Below are positions 26,052 to 34,524 of a DNA stretch of 64,000 bases, piece after piece; the first letter of the stretch is position 1; every line of letters begins with the position of its first letter. Source of the stretch: Pseudopelobacter sp964542535 (GTDB lineage: Bacteria > Desulfobacterota > Desulfuromonadia > Geobacterales > Pseudopelobacteraceae). The notes below the pieces were generated by a model. That model saw only the letters and a list, made by a program, of their open reading frames with translations, was not told the DNA's origin and did no database searches. The stretch covers positions 1 to 64,000 of the forward strand of contig CAZIUE010000005.1 in NCBI GenBank assembly GCA_964542535.1, given 5' to 3'. The position numbers and the translations under genes are program-made.

Positions 26052-27082
26052 TTTGAAACCCCTAGAATGTAGTGGTTTTTAAGTCTATCAACCTCAGAGT
26101 CAATATCATCATCAGAGTAACAGTTGATTTTTACCGAAAGACAGGAAGCGCAAACTTCGTTTACCTGTTTCATTCCATCAAGCATCCTTAACCTGAAATC
26201 AGTTAAAATATTGCCATTCCAAATATCTACGACGGATGTATCTCTGATATTACCACAAGAAAACGGGAATCTTGGTTCTGCGCAGGGAACAACTTCACCA
26301 TCCACTAAAATGAGTAATCTGAAAAATGGTTGTGAACAGCATTTAGCTGTAGAGGAATTTTCTCCTCTGTGATTCAAGTTTGTGCTTTTCAACCTGTCAT
26401 GTCCTTTTGTACCAAGAAAGCACTCGTTATAATATTCTATAGATATAACATCGCATATAGGTTCAAATGTTTTGAAAAAAAATTCCTTTTTTTGTGGGGA
26501 TGACACCATAAAATCAAATGTTTTCAAATATATTTTGGTTTTTTTTCTATTTTCGTAAAGATATTTCAGATTTTTTATATACTTTTCAAAATCAATTTGA
26601 GTTCCGGTGTATTCAAGAAAGTCTTCCCTCGAAAGTCCATTAAGTGAAATCCTGATAAAATCAACTCCACTATCGATCAAATCATCGGCAACATTTTTCG
26701 TCAGCAGAACCCCGTTCGTGCTGATATCGATTTTTTCAGAAATGTCTGCCTCTTTCGCATATTTGATCATTTTGGCTATATCTTTATGAATAAGCGGTTC
26801 TCCGAGTCCGCAAAAATGAAGCGCCTTCAACTTGTCCGGGAATTTTCTGATGTCATCTACGGCCTTAAAAACAAGTTCGGTATTGAGTGTTTTGCCAAAT
26901 ATTTTCCCGTATTCGGGGTAATCGGATGAGTGTGCGCAAAATATACATTTCAAATTGCAGAAGGTAGTAGGAGCGATATCCATGGAATAAGGGGTCGCAA
27001 GGGGCACTTTATCCGCAAGCCGCTGTCTTTCGTACGTTTTGTCATTCGACAATGATATACCTTTAAGTTTTTTATCTGTCAC
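26048..27082 (-). CDS. Radical SAM / SPASM-domain protein
   Basis: About 344 residues. The core has CNLKCIFCAHSS (cysteines about 42, 46, 49), HFCGLGEPLIHKDIAKMIKY and ISTNGVLLTKNVADDLIDSG. The SPASM-type C-terminus has CCSQPFFRLLILVDGEVVPC, FSCGNIRDTSVVDIWNG and CASCLSVKINC, enough cysteines for auxiliary Fe-S clusters. SPASM enzymes act on peptides, but related proteins in surface-sugar loci act on sugars. The GTG at 27082 follows GGAGG by 9 bases and is preferred to the upstream ATG at 27127. It is paralogous in layout to the radical SAM gene at 29599 and is AT-rich. Confidence 0.85.
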   Translation of the reverse strand: MTDKKLKGISLSNDKTYERQRLADKVPLATPYSMDIAPTTFCNLKCIFCAHSSDYPEYGKIFGKTLNTELVFKAVDDIRKFPDKLKALHFCGLGEPLIHKDIAKMIKYAKEADISEKIDISTNGVLLTKNVADDLIDSGVDFIRISLNGLSREDFLEYTGTQIDFEKYIKNLKYLYENRKKTKIYLKTFDFMVSSPQKKEFFFKTFEPICDVISIEYYNECFLGTKGHDRLKSTNLNHRGENSSTAKCCSQPFFRLLILVDGEVVPCAEPRFPFSCGNIRDTSVVDIWNGNILTDFRLRMLDGMKQVNEVCASCLSVKINCYSDDDIDSEVDRLKNHYILGVSK

Positions 27083-27152
27083 CGTGTCGTACCTCCATGC
27101 TTGCGCAAAAACCGGCCAACAAGCCATTTCTCGGACCCATCAATGATGCGAG

Positions 27153-28340
27153 TCATCGGTCGGGCAATGCATATATTACCAAGCCGGTACCACACCAGCC
27201 ATGCATTCTCATAAAAAACCGGTAGTTAGGAAGTGAGTTCATGCACCAGACCGGCAGTTCCCATATGCCTTGGCGGTTATGGTAGGCTGTAATTGCCACT
27301 ATGGGGCGACATCTCCTGAGAGTGTTTAAGCCACCTCTCAAAGCGAAAAGCTCCCATCCTTCTACATGAACTTTCAAAAAAGTAGGAGATAGTTGTAGAT
27401 CATCAATGGAAACCGTAACCACCCCCTTTTCTCCCAAAAAAGAAAGTTGTGATGTGTAACCATGCCCCTCCAAGAAATGCGCTGAACACCTGCCATCAGA
27501 AATCACGACATCCAACACGCTTATTCTTCCCCGTACCGAATCCGGAAAATGGTTTTGAAATACCTTACTCAGTTCAGTCAAATTCTGCCTGTCAGGTTCC
27601 ACCGCGACAATGCTTTTGAATCTGCCATGGACGATATCGGCAAAAGAGACACAAACTTCACCATGATGGGCGCCGATATCGAGAAATGATTCGCTGCCGG
27701 TGAATCGTCCAACCACCTGCGGGATAAAATAACGATCCGCAGGTGTTACTGGTGCATCCGCAAAAACCCATTCTTGTCGCAGGCATCGCCAAGCAAGAAA
27801 TTGAAGGTGGTGTGCACGGGAAATATCATCCGCCCACCCAGAAAGGGCTTCATGTATTCCCCACATGTCCTTGTCAGTCAACGCACCAGAAAACCACCCG
27901 TTTTTCAAGGGGTGCCGTCCCTGAAATGCTTCAGTAACGTCGTAAAAGGGAACGATACATTCCCATCCCTGGGCCTGAAGGGATTGGGAAAGAGGAGTGA
28001 AGGGTATCGTCGAGATACACACAGCCAATAGCGAGTTTTTTCTATCCGCGCTTGACACCTCACTGGGGGAGAGGACAGGAATGCCGGACCATTCGATATC
28101 GTTCTCGTACATTTTCGAATTAGCATCTACGACATACAGGAAGGGAATACCGATAAAACGAAGATATTTCCCCGCCATTTTCCCAAGGTTGCCGGCCCCA
28201 TAAAGGATGAGAGGCCTGTCAAGCTCACGCCACGGTGCTGCGGGGACTTCTGCTGCAATTTCTTTCAAGAGTGAACAGGCGGTTGCTGTATCTGGGGGCC
28301 TTTCGAATGTAATGCCAATACGTCCAGCCGATTTATCCAT
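27153..28340 (-). CDS. FkbM-family methyltransferase with N-terminal Rossmann domain
   Basis: A 395-residue protein. The N-terminal region (about 42-115: RPLILYGAGNLGKMAGKYLR, VVDANSKM, WSGIPVLSPSE) is a Rossmann-like domain like those of the HAD and radical SAM neighbours. The C-terminal region (about 215-390) is an FkbM-type SAM-dependent methyltransferase with SFLDIGAHHGEVCVSFA, SIVAVEPDRQNL and LKVHVEGWELFALRG. FkbM enzymes O-methylate sugars and other small molecules. The start lies 76 bases inside the preceding GT4 gene, but it has its own AGG site 8 bases upstream and no nearer start is available. Confidence 0.83.
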   Translation of the reverse strand: MDKSAGRIGITFERPPDTATACSLLKEIAAEVPAAPWRELDRPLILYGAGNLGKMAGKYLRFIGIPFLYVVDANSKMYENDIEWSGIPVLSPSEVSSADRKNSLLAVCISTIPFTPLSQSLQAQGWECIVPFYDVTEAFQGRHPLKNGWFSGALTDKDMWGIHEALSGWADDISRAHHLQFLAWRCLRQEWVFADAPVTPADRYFIPQVVGRFTGSESFLDIGAHHGEVCVSFADIVHGRFKSIVAVEPDRQNLTELSKVFQNHFPDSVRGRISVLDVVISDGRCSAHFLEGHGYTSQLSFLGEKGVVTVSIDDLQLSPTFLKVHVEGWELFALRGGLNTLRRCRPIVAITAYHNRQGIWELPVWCMNSLPNYRFFMRMHGWCGTGLVIYALPDR

Positions 28341-29602
28341 CGGGAAAACCTCGTATCTGCGGGAAATAAATTTCGGTAGTGGAAAATAGAACCTTTCGTT
28401 TTTTCCAGCATCCCGGGCAGGGCGAACTCATCTATCACACAATCAGTCAATGCGTCCGTGAAATATCCCGGGGTTCGCTGTATGGAGAGGAACCATTCAG
28501 AAGGAGTGCACCCGAAAATATCGCCAAACCGAACGACAGACTTGTCGGCCGACTTGATCGCATCGTATTGAACGGCAAATGCGTCCGTCATCCTACTGGC
28601 AGTGAAACGACGGCGTACCATCGTTTGCGCGTTCATGGATAGCCTTGCCCTTTCAGCGGGATTGTCTGCAAGCCATTCGATTGCGTTGGCAAATTGCCTT
28701 GGATTTCCAACGATTAGCCCAGTTATATTGTCATCAACCAGGCACTTTTCCGCAGGATTGTCCAGCACTATTGGAACGACCCCCATTGCCATAGCCTCCA
28801 GCAATGCATTTTCGGTAGTACCGTAGTGAAGGGGATTCAGAATATATGGAAACACATTTATTTCTGAAAGTTCCCGAGCTATATCCGTTACATAACCGCG
28901 AAATTCGAGTATATCGGGCCGATTTGCACGCCGGGACTGTTCCTCAAGTATTTCCCGGTTTACCATGTCGCCGACCAACCTTACAGTGAACCCACGAAGG
29001 GAGACAGCTGAGAGGAACTCCACAAAGTGGGGGTGAAGTTTCGCGAAATTCAGGCTGCCAATCATTCCAGCCCTCAAGGATTCGCAAGGGGAGCGCATGG
29101 GAGCAGTCAAATCATCGAACCCACCGCAGCTGTATATGACCCCCAGTCGTTTAACCGTCTTTATGGGGAGTGTCGAGGTCTCGACTGATTTAAGAGAACA
29201 GGGAGATGTAAAAACACAAGAATGGGCGGCCATCATCAGTTTTTGCGGTATGACCGGAGTATAAAGACCAGATACATGGCACCAGACGAGCAGCCGCATA
29301 GGGGGAAGAGACCTGCGGCAAAGCGCCGCAGGAATTGCTGGGTGGCCCCACCATTCGAGCTGGACAATGTCGGCATTCCTGATTCTGTCCGAAAGCGTTT
29401 CAGGCGAGGGTCTGATTATCACCGGACATCCCGCGCCTGATAGCTTATCTACGAATTGAGATTTTTCTGGTAGTTCCAGGCAGACAATTTCATGACAGAT
29501 GCCAGAATCGGGAGGCGTGCCCAGGATCAGGCCGCTTAGCGCCTTGCCGATGCCGCCCCCAAGATGGGCAGTCAGGTGGAGTACGGTCAGGGGCGCGGTC
29601 AT
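28265..29602 (-). CDS. GT4-like glycosyltransferase
   Basis: A 445-residue GT-B glycosyltransferase. It begins VLHLTAHLGGGIGKALSGLI, the GG-type donor loop of GT4 enzymes. The second Rossmann domain contains AGMIGSLNFAKLHPHFVEFL, ILEFRGYVTDIARELSEINV, and the acceptor-proximal TTENALLEAMAMGVVPIVLD (E-x7-E type). The C-terminal 100 residues are extra. The start ATG overlaps the stop of the upstream radical SAM gene (ATGA), indicating an operon. The donor sugar is unknown; the CDP-dideoxy sugar made by the neighbouring operon is one possibility. Confidence 0.82.
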   Translation of the reverse strand: MTAPLTVLHLTAHLGGGIGKALSGLILGTPPDSGICHEIVCLELPEKSQFVDKLSGAGCPVIIRPSPETLSDRIRNADIVQLEWWGHPAIPAALCRRSLPPMRLLVWCHVSGLYTPVIPQKLMMAAHSCVFTSPCSLKSVETSTLPIKTVKRLGVIYSCGGFDDLTAPMRSPCESLRAGMIGSLNFAKLHPHFVEFLSAVSLRGFTVRLVGDMVNREILEEQSRRANRPDILEFRGYVTDIARELSEINVFPYILNPLHYGTTENALLEAMAMGVVPIVLDNPAEKCLVDDNITGLIVGNPRQFANAIEWLADNPAERARLSMNAQTMVRRRFTASRMTDAFAVQYDAIKSADKSVVRFGDIFGCTPSEWFLSIQRTPGYFTDALTDCVIDEFALPGMLEKTKGSIFHYRNLFPADTRFSRWINRLDVLALHSKGPQIQQPPVHS

Positions 29603-30627
29603 GGGCTGTCAACCAGCAGCCGTTCAAGAAGTAACGGTGCATAGGGATCGATATTGTCCGGCAGGCAGTGGGTCAGCTGACCGCACGCGCCGCAGACCGT
29701 GTTGTTCTTCCTGTTGCCCCGCAATTGGTCAAGGCGGTGCTGCCGTAGGGCATCACCGTTCCAGATTTTCTTAAGGCTATCCTGTCGCACATCACCGACA
29801 AGCAACTTCCTGGCCCAGTCGAGGAAGCAGAGGCTGACCGAGCCGTCCGAGTTGACCGATAGGGAATAGAAAATATAGGGGCAGGTCGTCACCTCGCCGA
29901 CCGGCTGGTCATAGATGCCCCGGTCCAAAGAAACATTCAGGCGGTCGGCCACGTCGAACTCAGGCCAGCAGGGCGCCACATTCTCGATGAAGATCCGGTC
30001 TGCGCAGTCACCGAAAACTCGGAAGAACCGCTTCCTATCCTCTTCGGACAGGAAGTCACCCGCAATCTTGACGAGGATCTCGCACTGCCCCTTCATCTCA
30101 TAGAGTTTCCGAATATTGTCAACGAAAGTATCGAAGTGGACCCTTACGCCGGTGAACTCCAGAAACTGATCATCAGAGAGCCCGTTTACGGAGATATTGA
30201 TGCGGTCAATACCAGCGTCCAACACCGGTTTCATTCGTTCCGGGGTCAACAGGGAGCCGTTGGTTGTGGTATCAACAGAACGGGCCACGCCGCTCTTTTT
30301 TGCAATGCGCACCATGTCAGCAAAGTTCGGGTTCAGGAGGGGTTCGCCATCTTTGTAAAGCCGGAGCACTTTCAGCGGTTCATCAAATTTTTTCAGGTCT
30401 CCGATTATTTTTCGGTACAGGCCGAGATCCATGCCCCCCTGCCAGCGGCCCGATTCACGGATCAGCATGGCGTCACCGCTAGGGCAGAATTTGCACCGGA
30501 AGTTACAGGCGCTGGACGGATCAACGAACAGTACATAGGGGGTTGCAAGAGGAATGACTTCTTCGAGTCTGGTCCGGCCATCCTGATTGATGCGGGGTTT
30601 TATCCGTGCTTTCATGGTTTTGTCCAC
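29599..30627 (-). CDS. Radical SAM / SPASM-domain protein
   Basis: A 342-residue protein. It has CNFRCKFCPSGD (C41, C45, C48), LRLYKDGEPLLNPNFADMVR, TTTNGSLLTPERMKPVLDAG and a SPASM-like C-terminus (TCPYIFYSLSVNSDGSVSLC, GDVRQDSLKKIWNGDAL, CGACGQLTHC). The layout closely parallels the protein at 26048, including PLATPY just before the cluster-binding loop in both, so the pair are probably paralogues. The frame opens with GTG at 30627; the ATG at 30615 is an alternative and neither has a clear ribosome site. It is coupled to the downstream GT4 gene by a 4-base overlap. Confidence 0.84.
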   Translation of the reverse strand: MDKTMKARIKPRINQDGRTRLEEVIPLATPYVLFVDPSSACNFRCKFCPSGDAMLIRESGRWQGGMDLGLYRKIIGDLKKFDEPLKVLRLYKDGEPLLNPNFADMVRIAKKSGVARSVDTTTNGSLLTPERMKPVLDAGIDRINISVNGLSDDQFLEFTGVRVHFDTFVDNIRKLYEMKGQCEILVKIAGDFLSEEDRKRFFRVFGDCADRIFIENVAPCWPEFDVADRLNVSLDRGIYDQPVGEVTTCPYIFYSLSVNSDGSVSLCFLDWARKLLVGDVRQDSLKKIWNGDALRQHRLDQLRGNRKNNTVCGACGQLTHCLPDNIDPYAPLLLERLLVDSP

Positions 30628-30645
30628 ATGACAACAGTTGTCTGT

Positions 30646-31500
30646 TCAAAGAGAAGGGGAAGCAAGAGTCTGTGACATTTTTGTGGCATCTCCCCAGAAG
30701 GCCATTGGCTCATGGGGAGGGTAGGGATAGTGGCCGAGGTTAAGACTTATGGCGGCTCCACGTGCGGCGATACGCTCCTCCACAAGCCGTCTGATCGAAA
30801 TTGGGGTGCCGCTGCAGATATTTATTATGCCGTCAAACTGTGGGCACTCCACGAGTCTGGTAAGATGGCCGGCAACGGTTTCTGCCGGCAGATAGTCCCG
30901 TAACTGTTCCCCACCTGACATGTTGAAGACCTTATCACCTCTTTCGATTGAAGCGTCAAGTTGCGCCAGGAGGCTGCGCGGATTTTGGCCCGTGCCATAC
31001 ATATAAAAAAGCCTCGCCCATTGAAGAGTAAGCTGAAAATCTTTCCGTAGCATTTCCAGTGAACGGCGGAGCATATCCTTGGAGAGAGCGTAGGGAGTAA
31101 CAGGACGGGTGTCCAGGTCTTCAGACAGAGGACCGTTGCGCAAGCCATATTCAAAGCAGGTGCCCGTAACCAGCACCTGCCGCACACCTGATTGAATAAG
31201 CAGCTTGAGAAAGTGAAGGTTGTCAGGGAATGCTGCTTCCAGGTGACTCAGGGAATAATAGTCGGAGAGATACGGCCAGGCCAAGTGCATGACGGCGTCG
31301 AAAGAGTTGGGATGTGCTTTGAGAACACACTCCGGATCGCGAACATCGCCGTACACGGTATCGACACCACACAGCAAGGGACATGAGTTTATTTTCTCCT
31401 GGTTTCGGACAATAGCGGTAACGCGGTGACCTCGTTCGACAAGGCACCGGGTTACATGGCTTCCCACGAAGCCGGTTGCACCGGTCAGGAGTATCTTCAT
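30646..31500 (-). CDS. NAD(P)-dependent nucleotide-sugar reductase/epimerase (SDR)
   Basis: A 284-residue extended SDR protein. It has GATGFVGSH near the N-terminus, Thr in LVTGTCFEYG, and YALSK as the catalytic YxxxK. It ends the five-gene CDP-sugar operon and overlaps the preceding epimerase gene by 4 bases. By position and size it is the likely 4-ketoreductase that finishes a CDP-3,6-dideoxyhexose, comparable to AscF or RfbJ. Which stereoisomer it makes cannot be read from the sequence. Confidence 0.85.
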   Translation of the reverse strand: MKILLTGATGFVGSHVTRCLVERGHRVTAIVRNQEKINSCPLLCGVDTVYGDVRDPECVLKAHPNSFDAVMHLAWPYLSDYYSLSHLEAAFPDNLHFLKLLIQSGVRQVLVTGTCFEYGLRNGPLSEDLDTRPVTPYALSKDMLRRSLEMLRKDFQLTLQWARLFYMYGTGQNPRSLLAQLDASIERGDKVFNMSGGEQLRDYLPAETVAGHLTRLVECPQFDGIINICSGTPISIRRLVEERIAARGAAISLNLGHYPYPPHEPMAFWGDATKMSQTLASPSL

Positions 31501-32060
31501 CGTCCCCCTGCGGAATTCTCAATGAAAAATGGAGGTGTAAAGTCTGCGAGAAGAGGCAGAAGAGCATCCTTTGCCGACAGAATCGGCGCGTTGGTGGGCC
31601 ACGCAATTCCGGCCGAATCCCAGCGGATTCCGGAATCGTGGTCCGGCACGTGAACTGAAGAGACCTTATACATCATGGTGGCGGATTCACTGGTGACGTA
31701 AAACCCGTGGGCAAGCCCCCGGGGGATGTAGAGCATGTTTCCTTTTTCGGTGCTCAGTTCAATCATAATGTGATCCCCGTATGTGGGAGAATCTTTGCGG
31801 AGGTCCACTACCGCATCCAGGACCGTGCCCATGGTGCAGTATACCAGTTTGTCGTGCTGATGGGGGGGACGTTGAAAGTGCAGTCCCCGAAGCACCCCCC
31901 GCCTGGAAACGGAATAAAATTCTTCTTTCCAGTCGGTGCAACACCCGTACTGTTCGAACGTTTGTTCATGGTAGGTTTTGACGAACCTTCCGCGCTCGTC
32001 TTGGTAACAGAGCGGAACGATTTCGAGACATCCAGAAATTTTAGTCTGTAGAAACGTCAT
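31497..32060 (-). CDS. RmlC-like sugar-nucleotide epimerase (AscE-like in context)
   Basis: A 187-residue cupin of the dTDP-4-dehydrorhamnose 3,5-epimerase family. It has RGLHFQRPPHQHDKLVYC (the catalytic His is in RGLHFQ), VVDLRKDSPTYG and YIPRGLAHGFYVTSE. RmlC acts on dTDP sugars, but no rmlA, rmlB or rmlD is present. The flanking genes make CDP-4-keto-3,6-dideoxyglucose, so a 5-epimerase role as in AscE of the CDP-ascarylose pathway is the best inference. Both ends overlap neighbours by 4 bases. Confidence 0.85.
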   Translation of the reverse strand: MTFLQTKISGCLEIVPLCYQDERGRFVKTYHEQTFEQYGCCTDWKEEFYSVSRRGVLRGLHFQRPPHQHDKLVYCTMGTVLDAVVDLRKDSPTYGDHIMIELSTEKGNMLYIPRGLAHGFYVTSESATMMYKVSSVHVPDHDSGIRWDSAGIAWPTNAPILSAKDALLPLLADFTPPFFIENSAGGR

Positions 32061-33418
32061 ATCGACCCGTCCTGCTTGATGAAGCCCTTGATGGACTCGA
32101 ACATGTATGCGATCATTTCCTCCGTCATGCCCGGATAGACTCCGATCCAGAATGTATCGCGCATGATGCGCTCGGTTATTGCCAGTTCCCCAACAACCCT
32201 GTATCCCGTTCCGTGCGCGCGCATTTCATCAAAGCATGGGTGCTTGATCAGGTTCCCGGCAAACAGCATTCGAGTCTGAATCCTCCTTGACTCCAGGTAG
32301 TTGACCAGTTCATCTCGATTGAAGCCAGCATTTTCACGAATTGTCAGCAGAAAACCAAACCAGGAGGGATCAGAGCCTCTTGTGGCGTTGGGGAGGATCA
32401 GGTAGTCTTCCAGGTCTCTGAGCCCCTCGCGCAATATGCGCCAGTTCCGTTTGCGCGCATCGATGAATGTGGGGAGCTTTTCAAGCTGTGCGCACCCTAT
32501 GGCGGCCTGCATGTCGGTCAACTTAAGGTTGTAGCCGAAATGAGAATAGACGTACTTATGGTCGTACCCCGGAGGAAGTTCGCCGTACTGTTTCGCGAAA
32601 CGATTGCCGCAGGTGTTGTCCTGGCCTGAGGGACACCAGCAATCGCGTCCCCAGTCGCGGAAAGATTCCACGAGGCGCTTCAGAAGGTGATCGTTCGTAT
32701 AAACGGCCCCTCCCTCCCCCATGGTCATGTGGTGCGGAGGGTAGAAACTGGATGTGGCAAGGTCACCGAAACTCCCTGTGAAGCCCCATGTGCCATCAAG
32801 AAAATATCGTGACCCTAGTGCGTCGCAGTTGTCTTCGATCAGCCAGAGTCCGTGCCGGATACAGAACCTTCTGACGGTTCCTATGTCAAACGGATTGCCC
32901 AGAGTATGGGCTACCATGACCGCTTTGGTCCTCGATGAAAGAGCGGCTTCGAGCATGGTCGTATCGATGTTGTATTCGGGCAAGGACACATCGACAAACA
33001 CAGGCACCGCTCCGTATTGGATGATTGGTGAAACAGTGGTGGGGAAGCCTGCTGCGACTGTGATGACTTCGTCCCCCTGCCTGATGCGCCGCTCCCCCAA
33101 ACTTGGTGACGTAAGAGCCATGAAGGCCAGAAGGTTAGCAGATGAGCCCGAGTTGGTCAGCATAGTATGCCGGACACCGAGGAATGAGGAGAATTCCCTC
33201 TCAAAACGTTCGACAAACCGCCCACTGGTGAGCCAGAAATCCAGGGCTGACTCAACCAGACAGGCGATTTCCTTTTCATCGAAGACACGTGCGGCATACG
33301 GAATACGTTCGCCAGGGCGGAACGCGTTTGGCGCGGCATGGACGTGCCGGTAATGGGCAATTGCAGCTTGGATTGCTTCGCTTCTAAGGGCCTGTTCCTT
33401 CGGATCGATACAGTTCAC
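32057..33418 (-). CDS. rfbH: CDP-6-deoxy-4-keto-glucose 3-dehydrase (E1)
   Basis: A 453-residue PMP-dependent, iron-sulfur E1 enzyme that removes the C3 hydroxyl of CDP-4-keto-6-deoxyglucose. The aminotransferase fold is clear (SGSSANLLAFMAL, EDNCDALGS). The usual PLP-binding Lys is replaced by His in SFYPPHHMTMGEGG, the hallmark of E1. The [2Fe-2S] cysteines appear as C-W-C-x7-C in RDCWCPSGQDNTC, plus the Cys of EDNCDALGS. E1 needs an NADH-dependent reductase (E3, AscD/RfbI type), and none is visible in this window. The start overlaps the rfbG stop by 4 bases. Confidence 0.95.
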   Translation of the reverse strand: MNCIDPKEQALRSEAIQAAIAHYRHVHAAPNAFRPGERIPYAARVFDEKEIACLVESALDFWLTSGRFVERFEREFSSFLGVRHTMLTNSGSSANLLAFMALTSPSLGERRIRQGDEVITVAAGFPTTVSPIIQYGAVPVFVDVSLPEYNIDTTMLEAALSSRTKAVMVAHTLGNPFDIGTVRRFCIRHGLWLIEDNCDALGSRYFLDGTWGFTGSFGDLATSSFYPPHHMTMGEGGAVYTNDHLLKRLVESFRDWGRDCWCPSGQDNTCGNRFAKQYGELPPGYDHKYVYSHFGYNLKLTDMQAAIGCAQLEKLPTFIDARKRNWRILREGLRDLEDYLILPNATRGSDPSWFGFLLTIRENAGFNRDELVNYLESRRIQTRMLFAGNLIKHPCFDEMRAHGTGYRVVGELAITERIMRDTFWIGVYPGMTEEMIAYMFESIKGFIKQDGSI

Positions 33419-34524
33419 AGGGAATCCATTCTGTGAGATGTGGTGGCGCAGAAGTCCCGGATCTGGTCAAGGCATTTTAACCGCATGTCGTATCCCGACC
33501 GATAGGCGCGTACCCAGTCGACGATGACTTGCAGCGCCTGATCCAGGTTCCAGAAAGGCTTCCAGTTCAACCTGGAGTGAGCCTTAGAGCAGTCAAGTTT
33601 CAGATAACACGCCTCGTGGAGACATTGTGAACCACCCCGGCACTCGCAGAGGGCATCGCTACCCCACAGGTCACAGAATCGATTCACAACCCATTCAACA
33701 GGTCTGGCATCGGAGTCGAGCGAACCGAAGTTCCAACTCTCGGCGAATAAAGGGCCATCTTCGAAAAGACGTTGTGCAAGCATCAGGTAGCCTCGTAGCG
33801 GTTCCAGCACATGCTGCCAGGGCCGGATAGCGTGGGGGTTTCGGATCAGAATCGGTTCTCCGGCCAGCAGGGAGCGCATGCAATCGGGAATCAGTCTGTC
33901 TTTTGCCCAGTCTCCACCACCGATGACATTACCAGCCCTGGCGCTTGCGAGGGCAACTCCATGCCGCGAGTATGCATCTGAATTAAAAAAGGAGGAGCGA
34001 TAGGCGGATGTGACCAGTTCGGAGCAGGCCTTGCTGCTGGAGTAGGGATCATCCCCTCCCAGGGGGTCGTTTTCACGATATCCCCACACCCATTCCCGGT
34101 TCTCATAGCATTTATCAGTAGTTACATTTACTACGGCCCTGACCGAGGGGCTCTGGCGGACCGCCTCAAGCAGATGCACCGTCCCCATGATGTTCGTGGA
34201 ATAGGTTTCCACGGGATTGTTGTATGAATCAAGCACCAGCGGCTGAGCCGCCAGGTGGAAGACAATTTCGGGTCGTGCTGCCTGCATGGCGGATGCAAGG
34301 CGTTCATAGTCACGTACGTCAGAATGGTGGGATATGAGCAGTTCCCCGACACGAGCCACTTCAAAGAGGTTAGGGGTGGTTGCGGGAGGAAGTGCATAGC
34401 CCGTCACCCGGGCTCCCATACTGATAAGCCACAGACTGAGCCAGCTCCCCTTGAAACCGGTATGCCCCGTCAGGAAGACCGACCGGCCGTTCCAAAACCC
34501 TCGGTTCACTTCCAGATCTTCCAT
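33415..34524 (-). CDS. rfbG: CDP-glucose 4,6-dehydratase
   Basis: About 369 residues, extended SDR fold. It converts CDP-glucose to CDP-4-keto-6-deoxyglucose with NAD. Motifs are FLTGHTGFKGSWLSLWL (GxxGxxG), HLAAQPLVLDSYNNPVETY, NVTTDKCYEN and the YxxxK in DPYSSSK. The start was moved 23 codons inward to the ATG at 34524, which overlaps rfbF by 19 bases instead of 88; a GTG at 34509 directly on the rfbF stop is also possible. It is the second gene of the operon. Confidence 0.94.
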   Translation of the reverse strand: MEDLEVNRGFWNGRSVFLTGHTGFKGSWLSLWLISMGARVTGYALPPATTPNLFEVARVGELLISHHSDVRDYERLASAMQAARPEIVFHLAAQPLVLDSYNNPVETYSTNIMGTVHLLEAVRQSPSVRAVVNVTTDKCYENREWVWGYRENDPLGGDDPYSSSKACSELVTSAYRSSFFNSDAYSRHGVALASARAGNVIGGGDWAKDRLIPDCMRSLLAGEPILIRNPHAIRPWQHVLEPLRGYLMLAQRLFEDGPLFAESWNFGSLDSDARPVEWVVNRFCDLWGSDALCECRGGSQCLHEACYLKLDCSKAHSRLNWKPFWNLDQALQVIVDWVRAYRSGYDMRLKCLDQIRDFCATTSHRMDSL

